The notes: generated by a model not told the origin, from the sequence alone. A stretch of DNA of 64,000 nucleotides from an uncultured Sutterella sp. (GCA_905197905.1 CAJKAP010000007.1:1-64000), one strand, 5' to 3'; counted from the first letter of the stretch, positions 8,151 to 17,495 are shown. A program made the numbers and translations.

Positions 8151-8999
8151 ATGGTAGAAAATCGTCCTTGGTTGAATTTTTTCACTCACTTCATTTTGAT
8201 TTTGGGTATTGTCGCCGTGGTCTTCCCGGTGTACATCGCCTTCGTGGCCTCGACCCAGACCGCTGTTGAAGTGGAAGCCGCGCCGATGAGCTTGCTCCCC
8301 GGCACGCACATGTTAGAAAACTACGCGCAGATTTTGCTCGAAGGTGGTGGTACCGCTTCTCGCGCACCTGTGGGTCGCATGCTCCTTGTCTCTTTGGGCA
8401 TGGCCATGGGGATCTCTGTAGGTAAGATCTTTATTTCGCTTCTTTCCGCGTTCGCCATTGTGTACTTCAAGTTCCCTGGCCGTACGTTCTGCTTCTGGTT
8501 GATCTTCATCACGTTGATGCTCCCAGTGGAAGTGCGTATTTCGCCGACCTATGAAGTGATGGCAACCTTGAACTTGCTCGATAGCTGGGGCGGCTTGATT
8601 TTGCCGTTGATTGCCTCTGCGACGGCAACGTTCCTCTTCCGTCAGTTCTTCTTGACGGTGCCTGATGAACTCGCCGAAGCGGCTCGTATGGACGGCGCTG
8701 GTCCTATGCGCTTCTTCTTTACGATCTTGATGCCACTCTCGATGACGAACGTGGCTGCTATGTTCGTGATTCAGTTCATCTACGGTTGGAACCAGTACCT
8801 CTGGCCGTTGTTGGTGACAACGTCGGAAGATATGTACCCGATCGTGATCGGTATTAAGCGAATGATTGGTGGGGGCGACTCCGCTAATGAATGGAACCTC
8901 ATCATGGCAACGGCCATCTTGGCCATGCTGCCTCCCGCACTTGTCGTGACCATCATGCAACGTTGGTTCGTCAAGGGCTTGGTTGATACAGAAAAGTAA
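8151..8999 (+). CDS. ugpE: Glycerol-3-phosphate ABC permease UgpE
   Basis: Second permease subunit, 282 residues, six helices. [20 protein letters not shown] at the start, [14 protein letters not shown] near 123 and the coupling loop [15 protein letters not shown] near 181-195 match UgpE. GGGAGG lies 11 nt before the ATG. It is followed 10 bp later by the ATPase gene ugpC. Confidence 0.94.
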   Translation: MVENRPWLNFFTHFILILGIVAVVFPVYIAFVASTQTAVEVEAAPMSLLPGTHMLENYAQILLEGGGTASRAPVGRMLLVSLGMAMGISVGKIFISLLSAFAIVYFKFPGRTFCFWLIFITLMLPVEVRISPTYEVMATLNLLDSWGGLILPLIASATATFLFRQFFLTVPDELAEAARMDGAGPMRFFFTILMPLSMTNVAAMFVIQFIYGWNQYLWPLLVTTSEDMYPIVIGIKRMIGGGDSANEWNLIMATAILAMLPPALVVTIMQRWFVKGLVDTEK

Positions 9000-9009
9000 G
9001 AGAAAAATT

Positions 9010-10089
9010 ATGGCCGGTATTCAATTTAAAGATATCCGCAAGAGTTATGGTGACGTTGCTGTTGTCCATGGCATTACCCTCGACATTAAAGATGGCGAAT
9101 TCATCGTGATCGTGGGTCCCTCGGGTTGTGGTAAATCCACGCTCTTGCGTATGGTGGCAGGTCTTGAACAGATCACCAGTGGTGAACTCGTGATCGGCGA
9201 TCGCGTTGTGAATCAGCTCGAACCGAAGGATCGTGACTGCGCGATGGTGTTCCAGAACTATGCGCTTTACCCGCATATGACGGTTTACGACAACATGGCC
9301 TATGGCTTGAAGATCCGCGGGGTGCCCAAGGATGAAATCAAGCGCCGTGTGCAGGCGGCTGCCGACATGCTCGAATTGGGTCACTTGCTCGACCGCCGTC
9401 CTCGCCAGCTCTCTGGTGGTCAGCGTCAGCGTGTGGCTATGGGTCGCGCTATCGTGCGTGAAGCCGCTGTGTTCCTCTTTGACGAACCGCTCTCCAACTT
9501 GGACGCCAAGCTTCGCGTGCAGACGCGCTTGCAGATCCAGAAGTTGCATCGCCGCTTGAAGACCACGAGTCTTTATGTGACGCATGACCAGGTGGAAGCT
9601 ATGACGCTTGCCCATCGCATGATTGTGATGAACGCAGGTCGCGCTGAACAGGTCGGTACGCCAAAAGAAGTCTACGAAGATCCGCAGACGATGTTCGTTG
9701 CGAACTTCATCGGTTCGCCTCCTATGAACTTGCTCGAAGGCGTGCTCTCTGAGGATGGTCTTTCCTTGAAGGGCGAAAACGGTGAAACCGTCACGCTCCC
9801 GAAGAGCTTCAAGTCGCTCGCTGGTCGCCGTGTGGTGATGGGCTTGCGTCCTGAACACGTCACGCTCCAGCCTCAAGCTGGTCACGGCAAGGCTGCTGTG
9901 GAAAGTGTGGAAAGCTTGGGTGCAGACTGCTTGGTGCACGCCTCGATGTTGGGTCAGAACGCGGTCTTCCGTGTCGACAATCATGAGTTCATTCCTGAAG
10001 TCGGTACCGAAACGGGCATCACCTTTGATGCTCAGCACGTTTACTGGTTCGACCCAGAAACGACGAAGCGCATTCGTGTGACGGAATAA
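9010..10089 (+). CDS. ugpC: Glycerol-3-phosphate ABC ATPase UgpC
   Basis: Cytoplasmic ATPase that drives the Ugp importer. The 359 residues hold Walker [10 protein letters not shown] (near 36-44), the Q-loop in [10 protein letters not shown], signature [14 protein letters not shown] (near 133-146), Walker [17 protein letters not shown] and the H-loop [11 protein letters not shown], then a C-terminal MOI/TOBE regulatory domain with [10 protein letters not shown] and [10 protein letters not shown] chose the ATG at 9010 (MAGIQFKDI), which matches UgpC, over an upstream in-frame TTG that overlaps ugpE. No ugpQ phosphodiesterase follows. A strong terminator ends the operon. Confidence 0.95.
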   Translation: MAGIQFKDIRKSYGDVAVVHGITLDIKDGEFIVIVGPSGCGKSTLLRMVAGLEQITSGELVIGDRVVNQLEPKDRDCAMVFQNYALYPHMTVYDNMAYGLKIRGVPKDEIKRRVQAAADMLELGHLLDRRPRQLSGGQRQRVAMGRAIVREAAVFLFDEPLSNLDAKLRVQTRLQIQKLHRRLKTTSLYVTHDQVEAMTLAHRMIVMNAGRAEQVGTPKEVYEDPQTMFVANFIGSPPMNLLEGVLSEDGLSLKGENGETVTLPKSFKSLAGRRVVMGLRPEHVTLQPQAGHGKAAVESVESLGADCLVHASMLGQNAVFRVDNHEFIPEVGTETGITFDAQHVYWFDPETTKRIRVTE

Positions 10090-10118
10090 TTTCTTCACAC
10101 AATCGTGAAATAGCCATG

Positions 10119-10174
10119 AAAACCCCGTCTAGTGAGTGGTTCAAACCACCGACACTTGGCGGGGTTTCGTTTTT
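10119..10174 (+). terminator. ugp operon terminator
   Basis: A GC-rich stem (aaaccccg / cggggttt) with an inner stem around agtggt / accacc, followed by CGTTTTT. Confidence 0.9.
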
Positions 10175-10281
10175 GGAGTCGATAAAAATTCTAAAGTCCG
10201 TTATGATGGGCGCTACACCTTTGCGCAAGAAGGCGATAGATTAAATGACCAAAACCATTTTCCTCCTAGTGAGAGAAGACC

Positions 10282-10728
10282 ATGGCGAGTGAGTGGCAAG
10301 TCTTTCTGTCCTCCTTGCCGCTTGAAATTCTGCTCTTTGTGACAGCATTCATTGCGGCAACGCTCATTCCGACTGGCTCGGAAGTGCTTCTCGTCGCGAG
10401 CGTTCTGGCAACACCAGATCCTATGCGTTGGGTAGTGCTGACTTTCGTGGCCTCGCTAGGGAACACACTGGGGGCGATGACGAGTTGGGTGATTGGGCGC
10501 TATATTCCGCAAAAGAAATTTTCTGCACGTGGACTCGCCTGGATTGACCGCTATGGTCTTCCTGTGTTGCTCCTCTCTTGGTTGCCTGTTGTGGGTGATG
10601 TGCTGCCTCTCATTGCAGGGTGGCGGCGCTTAGATTGGCGTTGGTCCTTTCTTTTTATTGCGATTGGCAAAACGGCGCGTTTTGTGGTTGTCGTCGTCCT
10701 TGCCTTGACTGCCAAAGGTATGCTCTAG
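10282..10728 (+). CDS. yqaA: YqaA family DedA-like membrane protein
   Basis: Small inner-membrane protein of 148 residues with four to five hydrophobic segments. FIAATLIPTGSEVLL near residues 22-36, SLGNTLGAMTSWVIGRY near 59-75 and the final GKTARF(V) block fit the YqaA branch of the DedA/SNARE-associated family. Its role is not established; related DedA proteins move lipids or keep membrane potential. GAGAGAAG precedes the ATG. It stands alone between the ugp terminator and the symporter gene. Confidence 0.82.
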   Translation: MASEWQVFLSSLPLEILLFVTAFIAATLIPTGSEVLLVASVLATPDPMRWVVLTFVASLGNTLGAMTSWVIGRYIPQKKFSARGLAWIDRYGLPVLLLSWLPVVGDVLPLIAGWRRLDWRWSFLFIAIGKTARFVVVVVLALTAKGML

Positions 10729-10777
10729 ACCTTAGAGCTTCCCCATTTTTAAACCATGTTTTCAAAAGGATTTAGTC

Positions 10778-12127
10778 GTGTTCAATCTCTCGGAAACGAC
10801 CATCCTCGCGATTTTGGTTAGTGCTTACTTCCTCATTGTCCTCTGGTACGGGTTGAGGGGCACTCACCAAACTCATGAAGGGAAAGACTTTTTAACTGCG
10901 AACCAAAATGTGGGTTGGCTTTTTTGTGCACTCTCACTTGTGAGTACCATCATCGGGGGCTCTGCTACGCTCGGGATGGGCACGCTCGCTCAGAAAACGG
11001 GAACCTCGGCTTTCTGGTGGTTGGGTGTGGGCGCGATTGGCCTCATCATTCATGGCTGGCTCATTGTGCCAAAGATTCGCCGTATGAAAGCGGTGACGCT
11101 CCCTGAAGTACTCCTTGAAATCGCAGGACCCATGGCTGAGCGTTACTCCGCCATCATCATTGCGACCTCGTGGGTCGCGATTACCGCCGCCCAGTTTGTG
11201 GCGCTCTACGCGCTTTTGATTTCGCTCGGTGGCGAGACCACGGGGCAGGTGCTCTATTGGATTACCGTCGCAGGCGTTCTTCTGCATACGATCATTGGTG
11301 GGCAGCGCGGAGTGATTCGCACCGACGTCATTCAAGCGATTATGTTGCTTGTGGGCTTTTCGGCTGCCGCCGTATGGCTTTTTGTGGCACAGCCAGAACG
11401 CGTTGCCGCGGTTGAGTGGCAATTCTTTACTGAAAAGTTTGGCTTCTTAGATTGGGCCTCGCTGATGCTCCTTGTGGGGATCACCTATGTGATTGGCCCC
11501 GATATGTTTAGTCGCTCCTTTGCGGCAAAAGACGCCACTGCGGCTCGTAAAGCCTCTTGGGCAGCCGCTCCCGTGCTTATCTTCTTTGCCTTTGTGATTA
11601 CGATCTTAGCGGTCACCAATTTGGGCGCAAAGCAGCCGATTGGTGACTGGTTGGGCACTGCCTCTCCCTTGCCTTTTGTGCTGAAAGCGATGCTCTCCTT
11701 GGGCTTAATTAGTGCGCTTTGCGGATCAGCAGACACCGTGATGCTTTCGGCTGCGGGGATTTTTGAACGCGATATTTTAAAGAGCAACTCTGCGCGCAAT
11801 ATCCAGATTATGCTGGCCATTATTGGCGTCGCCGCATCCTTGATGGTCTATGTGCAGGGCAACATTATTAAGCTCCTCTTGACGGGCTACGCGCTCTTTG
11901 TGCCGGGGGTGGCGATACCGCTTTTGGTTTCGCTTCTTTTACCCAGACGTGCGCTCAACCATCAGCTGTGGTTAGGCGGTGCGGTGGTCGGGGGGATCTG
12001 TGGCCTTGCCGCTAACCTCACTGGCATGAATTGCCTCACTTATATGGGGATGGTCGCCTCAGCGACGATGGTCTTTTTAGCTTGGTGCTTTGCTGAGACG
12101 AAAGTTCTCAACGAAGAACCTCGTTAA
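10778..12127 (+). CDS. Sodium:solute symporter (SSS family)
   Basis: Membrane carrier of 449 residues with about 12-13 hydrophobic segments. The start with KDFLTANQNVGWLFCALSLVSTIIGGSATLG near residues 39-69 and the block near 240-255 (GPDMFSRSFAAKDATAARKAS) are typical of the SSS family, which uses Na+ to take up sugars, amino acids or organic acids. The substrate cannot be read from the sequence. The GTG start has AAAAGGA 7 nt upstream. It lies 49 bp after yqaA, so co-transcription is possible. A terminator follows. Confidence 0.85.
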   Translation: MFNLSETTILAILVSAYFLIVLWYGLRGTHQTHEGKDFLTANQNVGWLFCALSLVSTIIGGSATLGMGTLAQKTGTSAFWWLGVGAIGLIIHGWLIVPKIRRMKAVTLPEVLLEIAGPMAERYSAIIIATSWVAITAAQFVALYALLISLGGETTGQVLYWITVAGVLLHTIIGGQRGVIRTDVIQAIMLLVGFSAAAVWLFVAQPERVAAVEWQFFTEKFGFLDWASLMLLVGITYVIGPDMFSRSFAAKDATAARKASWAAAPVLIFFAFVITILAVTNLGAKQPIGDWLGTASPLPFVLKAMLSLGLISALCGSADTVMLSAAGIFERDILKSNSARNIQIMLAIIGVAASLMVYVQGNIIKLLLTGYALFVPGVAIPLLVSLLLPRRALNHQLWLGGAVVGGICGLAANLTGMNCLTYMGMVASATMVFLAWCFAETKVLNEEPR

Positions 12128-12141
12128 TACCAAGCGAAATA

Positions 12142-12175
12142 GGGGAGAGATGAAGAATCTCTCCCTTTAAATTTT
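12142..12175 (+). terminator. Terminator after SSS symporter
   Basis: Stem gggagagat / atctctccc with loop gaaga, followed by TTTAAATTTT. Confidence 0.8.
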
Positions 12176-12333
12176 GTGAAAACGTCAATCTCTATTCTGG
12201 AGGGCTTGAATGAATCCGATTAGTTTGGTACAGTTTTCACACTTTCTATTTTTGCGTTGAAGGCATTCAGCGCACCTCTAATCCAATTTGATCAAGGTTG
12301 CTCGTAGAGTGGGCAATCTGAGATGAATATTCC

Positions 12334-13083
12334 ATGAAAATTTTGGTCGCAGTGAAGCGCGTAGTTGACGCCAAGATTAAGGTGCGTCCGCTGCCCGATG
12401 AGTCCGGTGTCGATACCAAACTCGCCAAGATGGCCATCAACCCGTTTGATGAAATCGCCGTTGAAGAAGCTGTTCAGTTGAAAGAAGCTGGCGTGGTGGA
12501 TGAAGTCGTTGCCGTGACGGTTGGCATCGAAAAAGCAGTGGATCAGTTGCGCGTGGCAATGGCGATTGGTGCAGACCGTGGCATCCACGTGACGAGCGCC
12601 GAAGAACTTGAACCTCTCGCGGTGGCGAAGGTTTTGCAGAAAATCGTTGAAAAAGAAACCCCCGATTTGATTCTCCTTGGTAAACAGGCCATTGATGATG
12701 ACTCGAATCAGGTGGGTCAGATGCTCTCCGCTCTTCTCAATCTCCCTGTGGCGCCTGCCGCGAACACGATCGTGCGTGAAGGAGATCGTTGGGTGGTGAC
12801 GCGTGAAACGGAAGGCGGCACGCAAACCGTTTCGCTCTCTTCTCCTGCTGTGGTGACGGCGGACCTTCGTTTGGCTTCGCCTCGCTATGTGACGCTCCCT
12901 GCGATGGGCAAGGCGCGTAAGAAGCCCGTGGAAGTGATTGAACTCGCTTCCCTGGGGCTCAATACTGCCGCCCGCAATCGTGTTACCAAAGTGACGCTCC
13001 CGCCGCAAAAGAGTGCTGGCGTGATCGTTAATTCGGTCGACGAATTGATTGAAAAATTGAAGAACGTCGAGAACGTGCTCTAA
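12334..13083 (+). CDS. etfB: Electron transfer flavoprotein beta subunit
   Basis: Small subunit of the ETF heterodimer, which carries electrons from acyl-CoA and related dehydrogenases to the quinone pool. It has 249 residues, the family length. MKILVAVKRVVDAKIKVR, the block NPFDEIAVEEAVQLKE and LLGKQAIDDDSNQVGQM near 110-126 (AMP-binding side) are characteristic. etfA follows after 16 bp. No acyl-CoA dehydrogenase or ETF:quinone oxidoreductase is in the window, so the electron donor here is unknown. Confidence 0.95.
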   Translation: MKILVAVKRVVDAKIKVRPLPDESGVDTKLAKMAINPFDEIAVEEAVQLKEAGVVDEVVAVTVGIEKAVDQLRVAMAIGADRGIHVTSAEELEPLAVAKVLQKIVEKETPDLILLGKQAIDDDSNQVGQMLSALLNLPVAPAANTIVREGDRWVVTRETEGGTQTVSLSSPAVVTADLRLASPRYVTLPAMGKARKKPVEVIELASLGLNTAARNRVTKVTLPPQKSAGVIVNSVDELIEKLKNVENVL

Positions 13084-13099
13084 GAAGGGAGATAAGAAC

Positions 13100-14032
13100 A
13101 TGACAGCGTTATTGATTGCTGACCACGACAATGTCTCTTTGAAGTTGTCGACGGCGCAGGCTGTGACGGCCGCCCTCAAGATGACCGATGTGGTCGATAT
13201 TTTGGTGGCTGGAAATGGCTGCGAAGCGGTGGCTCACGAAGCCGCAAAACTTTCTGGCGTGCGTACGGTCTACTATGTGGACCATCCACAGCTCGCTCAC
13301 GAGTCGCCTGAAGTCTTGGCTGAACTCGTGCACAAAGAGTGCGAAGGCTACAGCCACGTGCTTTTCGTGGGTAACTTAGTGGGTAAGGCTGCGATGCCTC
13401 GCGTTGCGGCTTTGTTGGATGTCTCCCCCGTCTCCGATATCCTCGCCGTTGAAGGTCCCAAGACCTTTGTGCGTGGAATTTACGCGGGTAGCCTTTTGGC
13501 AACGGTGGAAGTGGGTGAACCCGTGGTGGTCGCCACGATCCGTACCACGGCCTTTGATGCCACACCTTCTGAAGGGAACGCTCAGGTTGAAGAGTTGATT
13601 GGACCCGCCGCTTACGATGGTTCTCGCTTTGTGAACTTCCAAGAAACAAAGAGCGATCGTCCAGATCTCGTTTCCGCTAAGCGCGTGGTCGCGGGTGGCG
13701 CGGGGCTCTTTGACGAAGAAGGCTTCAAGGTGCTCGAAGGCTTTGCTGATGCGATTGGTGCAGCGGTGGGCGCCACGCGTACCGCCGTTGATATGGGTCT
13801 TTGCCCCAACGATTGGCAGATTGGTCAGACGGGTAAGATGATTGCCCCAGAACTTTACTTTGCCTTTGGGATTTCGGGCGCCATTCAGCATACAGCTGGG
13901 ATTAAAGACGCGAAGATTGTAGTCGCCATTAATAACGACCCAGAAGAACCGATCTTCCAGGTCGCAGACTACGGTCTGGTCGCCGATGCGCTTCCCACGT
14001 TGAAAGCTTTGACCGAAAAGCTTGGTAAATAA
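13100..14032 (+). CDS. etfA: Electron transfer flavoprotein alpha subunit
   Basis: FAD-carrying subunit of ETF, 310 residues. The C-terminal FAD-binding part is clear: VDMGLCPNDWQIGQTGKM near 231-248 followed by PELYFAFGISGAIQHTAGI and VAINNDPEEPIF. The N-terminal part matches ETF domain I. AAGAAGGGAGATAAGAAC before the ATG gives a good Shine-Dalgarno. It forms the etfBA operon and is closed by a strong terminator. Confidence 0.95.
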   Translation: MTALLIADHDNVSLKLSTAQAVTAALKMTDVVDILVAGNGCEAVAHEAAKLSGVRTVYYVDHPQLAHESPEVLAELVHKECEGYSHVLFVGNLVGKAAMPRVAALLDVSPVSDILAVEGPKTFVRGIYAGSLLATVEVGEPVVVATIRTTAFDATPSEGNAQVEELIGPAAYDGSRFVNFQETKSDRPDLVSAKRVVAGGAGLFDEEGFKVLEGFADAIGAAVGATRTAVDMGLCPNDWQIGQTGKMIAPELYFAFGISGAIQHTAGIKDAKIVVAINNDPEEPIFQVADYGLVADALPTLKALTEKLGK

Positions 14033-14050
14033 ACAACGGAAGTGGCAATA

Positions 14051-14076
14051 AAGAGGGCGTCAATTGACGCCCTTTT
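14051..14076. terminator. etfBA terminator
   Basis: A perfect palindrome (gggcgtcaattgacgccc, 14055-14072) extended by A/T pairs and ending in TTTT. Confidence 0.88.
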
Positions 14077-14173
14077 GAGATTTTTGCAGGCTCATCACTT
14101 GCACATGCTCTCCAAGTTTTATACAATTGAGAGCTTTCTGGGATTCATCTCCTAGAGAAAACAGATTTCTTTG

Positions 14174-14207
14174 CATATCACACCGCTTTTGGGTGATGTG
14201 TTTTTTT
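14174..14207 (+). promoter_or_regulatory. Attenuator-like hairpin in rpsP leader
   Basis: Arms catatcac-a-cc and gggtgatgtg form a 10-bp stem with one bulge, followed by seven T, which is a textbook intrinsic terminator. It lies only about 33 nt before the rpsP ATG, and etfBA already has its own terminator. A possible -10 (TATACA, 14120-14125) lies upstream. It may be an S16 autoregulatory attenuator; this is inference. Confidence 0.55.
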
Positions 14208-14239
14208 AACTTCAACCTAATAGTTCTAGAGGTAGACTC

Positions 14240-14485
14240 ATGGTTATCGTTCGTCTTTCCCGTGGCGGCTCCAAGAAGCGCCCGTTCTACAACATTCACG
14301 TGACCGATTCCCGCGCTCGTCGCGATGGCCGTTTCATTGAACGTATCGGTTACTACAACCCGATGGCTTCTGGTCAGGCTACCCGTTTGGTTCTCAATGC
14401 CGAACGTTTGGCTTACTGGCAGTCCCAGGGTGCTCAGCTCTCTGACACCGTTGCTCGCCTCGTGAAGAGCAACAAGGCTGCCTAA
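14240..14485 (+). CDS. rpsP: Ribosomal protein bS16
   Basis: Small-subunit protein of 81 residues. [19 protein letters not shown] and the pattern [12 protein letters not shown] near 29-40 are diagnostic. AGAGG precedes the ATG. In most bacteria rpsP is directly followed by rimM, trmD and rplS; here a structured non-coding stretch and two unrelated metabolic genes (3.1 kb) come between. Codon use is strongly biased as for other ribosomal genes. Confidence 0.98.
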   Translation: MVIVRLSRGGSKKRPFYNIHVTDSRARRDGRFIERIGYYNPMASGQATRLVLNAERLAYWQSQGAQLSDTVARLVKSNKAA

Positions 14486-14870
14486 TTAAAAAGCAGTCTC
14501 GAGAGTGAGCCCTAAGGGTGAACTCCTCCCAAGACAAAGCGCGTAGCTCTGGGAGAGAAAAAAAGAGCTAACGCCAAAACCCCGCTTTTGCTCAAGCGCG
14601 AACAATGCCATTACGGACGTGCCTCTCGTGTCCAGCACATCGGTTCCGTAATCGCTAGGAAGTTCGGTATCTACACTTGAGTTGCCAGAAGCGGGGTTAT
14701 TTTTTGCCTCAAAAATCCCGCCCAACCCTGCCAAACCACCCATCTCTTATTTTTAAGTGCTTTTTTGAAGTCTGTAGTCTTATAGCAGACTTGGGGTTAA
14801 TTTCCCTACTTTTTTTGGTTAAATTGAAAGTATCTTCTTTTCACTCTTTAACCAAGGAAGGACCCCAATC
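14486..14870. other. Structured intergenic region after rpsP
   Basis: No gene is visible. It holds a small hairpin (ctccca 14526-14531 / tgggag 14550-14555), the rod-like RNA listed separately (14578-14704), and an AT-rich leader before the amidohydrolase gene with an inverted repeat (ggttaaa / tttaacc near 14817-14853) overlapping its upstream sequence. Confidence 0.6.
14578..14704 (+). ncRNA. Rod-shaped structured RNA of unknown type
   Basis: Nested pairings build one long irregular hairpin: 14578-14590 with 14686-14698 (13 bp, one G-U), ctcaag 14591-14596 with cttgag 14676-14681, cgaac 14599-14603 with gttcg 14662-14666, attacgga 14610-14617 with tccgtaat 14645-14652, and gtgc/gcac at the tip. 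ATTTTTTG follows. This is far more order than a normal terminator needs. It may be a small RNA, the processed 3' end of rpsP mRNA, or a leader for the next gene. It does not show the marks of 4.5S RNA, RNase P RNA or tmRNA. Confidence 0.6.
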
Positions 14871-16148
14871 ATGCAGTCACTTGAAAAATACATTCCTGAA
14901 ATGCTCGCTACCCGTCGTGCGATTCACCAAAAGCCTGAAGAAGGCTGGACCGAATTTGAAACGACAGCACTCGTTGTAGAACGCCTTGAAAAGTTGGGCT
15001 ACAAGGTGCAAATGGGCTTAGAAGTCATCAATCCCGAAGCCGTAATGGGTCGCAATCCTGCGCTCGTGGAAAAAGCGATTGCGCGTGCGCGTGAGAATGG
15101 TGTGAGCGAAGCGCTTCTCGAACGTATGGGCGGCTACACCGGCGCGGTGGCAGTGCTCGATACGGGACGCCCTGGTCCCACGACTGCTTTCCGCTTTGAT
15201 ATGGACTGTGTGTTAGTCGAAGAAAGCACTGACCCCTCTCACGTTCCAACCGCTGAAGGGTTTTGCTCCACTCGCCCGGGTCTCATGCATGCTTGTGGGC
15301 ACGATGCGCATACCGCCACGGGCTTGACGCTTGCGCATTGGTTAGTCGACCACAAAGAGGAACTCGTGGGTCGCGTAAAACTCATTTTCCAACCTGCAGA
15401 AGAAGGCACACGTGGGGCAGCAGCAATGGCGGCTGCAGGCGTCGTGGATGATGTGGATTGGTTCTTTGGTGGCCACGTGGGGGCGGGTTGCACACTGGGT
15501 GAAGTCGGCATCATCTATGAAGGCTTCTTAGCCACCACCAAGATCGATATCTTCTTTAAAGGGACGCCGTCACACACAGGTGCAGAACCAGAAAAAGGGC
15601 ATAGCGCTCTGATGGCAGCGGCCACCTGTGCGCTTTCCATTCAAGCGATTCCTCGCCATGGGCAAGGGGCTACGCGCGTTGCCGTGGGGACACTTCAGGC
15701 TGGTGAAGGGCGTAACGTCACGCCAGTGCATGCCAAGATGCAAGTTGAAGTGCGTGGTGAAACGAGCGAAATCAACGCCTACATGGTCGACAAAGTGGCG
15801 CATGCAGTAGAAGGCGCTGCCATCATTCAAGAAGTTGAAGGGTGGTGGGAAAAGGCTGGGGAAGCCACAAACTTAGTTTCCTCTCCAGAAGCCTGCGAAG
15901 TACTTGAAAAAGTCACGGAAGAAATGCCCGATGTGAAGGTAGTGCGTTTCCACAAAGTAGCGGGTTCTGAAGACTGCTGCACCTTAGTGCGTCGCGCTCA
16001 GGCGCATGGGGCTAAGGGAGCCTTCTTCCTTTATGGCTGTAACCAGAATGGTCACCATCGCGCTGACTTTGAAATTCAAGATACCGTCTCGCTTCCGATT
16101 GCCTTGCGCGTCTTAGTGGGCACGGTTAATAAGCTCAATAAAGCCTAA
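14871..16148 (+). CDS. AbgA-like M20 amidohydrolase
   Basis: Zinc/manganese peptidase-like amidohydrolase of 425 residues, closest in remembered sequence to AbgA, a subunit of p-aminobenzoyl-glutamate hydrolase. The metal motifs HACGHDAHTA (near 138-147) and IFQPAEEGTRG (near 173-183) are intact, as are HTGAEPEKGHSAL and GTLQAGEGRNVTP. The distinctive insert near residues 55-85 (LEVINPEAVMG) is shared with AbgA rather than with hippurate hydrolases. AAGGAAGGA lies upstream of the ATG. No abgB partner is present, and the following gene is a DcuC-like carrier rather than AbgT, so the true substrate may differ. Confidence 0.8.
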   Translation: MQSLEKYIPEMLATRRAIHQKPEEGWTEFETTALVVERLEKLGYKVQMGLEVINPEAVMGRNPALVEKAIARARENGVSEALLERMGGYTGAVAVLDTGRPGPTTAFRFDMDCVLVEESTDPSHVPTAEGFCSTRPGLMHACGHDAHTATGLTLAHWLVDHKEELVGRVKLIFQPAEEGTRGAAAMAAAGVVDDVDWFFGGHVGAGCTLGEVGIIYEGFLATTKIDIFFKGTPSHTGAEPEKGHSALMAAATCALSIQAIPRHGQGATRVAVGTLQAGEGRNVTPVHAKMQVEVRGETSEINAYMVDKVAHAVEGAAIIQEVEGWWEKAGEATNLVSSPEACEVLEKVTEEMPDVKVVRFHKVAGSEDCCTLVRRAQAHGAKGAFFLYGCNQNGHHRADFEIQDTVSLPIALRVLVGTVNKLNKA

Positions 16149-16198
16149 TCCATAGAGATCAGACCTTAGACGACCCATTAAAAATTAAGGAGAAAACC

Positions 16199-17476
16199 AT
16201 GGAAAACTGGCTTCTGTGGATGGCGATCGTTGTCACGATCGCAACGGTTTGGGCTTTGATTAAACGCTATGAAACGCGTTTAGTTCTGCTGACTTCAGGT
16301 TTGGTCATGGCGCTCATTTCAATGAAGCCCATGATCGCCTTCCAGCAGTTTGATAAGTCGATGACGAATCCTGCACTCATCATTGCCATTTGTTCGGCAA
16401 TGGGTTTTGCGGCAGTGATTTCCTACACGAAGTGCGATGTGCATCTGGTGGCTCTGCTTATTAAACCGCTCAAAAAGATGGGCATTTTCCTGCTTCCCGC
16501 CTGCGCTGTAGTGACCGGGATTGTCTCGATTGCGATTCCTTCAACGGCAGGTTGTGCGGCAGCTGTTGCGCCAACGCTGATTCCTCTCATGATTCGCTCT
16601 GGGATTCATCCAGCCGCTGCTGCGGCAGCGATTGTGAGTTCTATCACGCCTGCCTTCTTGAATCCTGGCGTGTCGCATAACGTCTTTATCGCGAAGTTGG
16701 CGGATATTCCCGTGATGGACTTTATTCGTCAGCACGCCTCTATGACGATCGGGATGAGTCTTCTTTCCGCGGCGCTCTTAACGCTGATCTGTTTGCTTTA
16801 TCGGGACTACAACAAAGCGAATGCTCTCTCGGCAACATCTACTCAGGAAGGCAACCAAGACAGCGCTTTGCCAAAGAATCCAAACTTCTTCTACGCGATT
16901 GCTTCCTTGGTACCTGTAGTGATTTTGCTTTGCGCTTCGCTTTTTGCACCAGAAATGAAGATGAGTGTGGCAACGGCTATGTTGATCGGGATGGTTTATG
17001 CCATTGCGGTGACGCGTACGCGCCCTGATGAAGTCATTAAGCAGTTCTTTAATGGTATGGGCAAAGGCTATGCCAACATCTTGGGCATCATTATTGCCGC
17101 GGGTGTGTTCGCAGCTGGTCTTCGCGCCGCAGGCGTTATTGATGTGTTTATTCACTATCTGACGAGTGCGCAGGAAGTCGCTAAGTTGGGCGGCGCTTTA
17201 GGGCCATACTTGATGGGCGTTTTGACGGGGTCGGGCGATGCGGCAGCGTTTGCCTTTAACGAAGCAGTGACCCCTCACGCTGGAGAATTTGGCCTTTCGG
17301 TAGAAAGTTTGGGTTACCTCGCCGCGATGGGTGGTAGCTTTGGCCGTATGTCTTCACCTCTTGCAGGTGGCATGATTTTAGTCGCTGGTGTTGCTGGCGT
17401 GAATCCCATGGAAATTGTGAAGCGTAGCGCGCCAGCAGTATTCACTTGCTTGGTGGTGCTCTACTTCATCGCTTAA
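16199..17476 (+). CDS. DcuC-like C4-dicarboxylate/organic anion carrier
   Basis: Membrane protein of 425 residues with about 12 helices. The arrangement AIPSTAGCAAAVAPTLIPLMIRSG near 113-136, SSITPAFLNPGVSHNVF near 146-162 and GVLTGSGDAAAFAFNEAVTPHA near 341-362 fits the DcuC family of anaerobic dicarboxylate carriers and its relatives. AAGGAG precedes the ATG. It is 50 bp after the amidohydrolase gene and shares its terminator, so it may import that enzyme's substrate or export a product. Confidence 0.78.
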   Translation: MENWLLWMAIVVTIATVWALIKRYETRLVLLTSGLVMALISMKPMIAFQQFDKSMTNPALIIAICSAMGFAAVISYTKCDVHLVALLIKPLKKMGIFLLPACAVVTGIVSIAIPSTAGCAAAVAPTLIPLMIRSGIHPAAAAAAIVSSITPAFLNPGVSHNVFIAKLADIPVMDFIRQHASMTIGMSLLSAALLTLICLLYRDYNKANALSATSTQEGNQDSALPKNPNFFYAIASLVPVVILLCASLFAPEMKMSVATAMLIGMVYAIAVTRTRPDEVIKQFFNGMGKGYANILGIIIAAGVFAAGLRAAGVIDVFIHYLTSAQEVAKLGGALGPYLMGVLTGSGDAAAFAFNEAVTPHAGEFGLSVESLGYLAAMGGSFGRMSSPLAGGMILVAGVAGVNPMEIVKRSAPAVFTCLVVLYFIA

Positions 17477-17495
17477 GTTTGACATAGTGTTCTCC

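Noticed and set aside
8971..10098. Open frame antisense to ugpC
   Set aside because: Shadow of the ABC ATPase gene, rich in His and Arg with no recognisable domain.
14486..14743. 85-codon minus-strand frame after rpsP
   Set aside because: It is read across the structured RNA and contains no motif; more likely non-coding.
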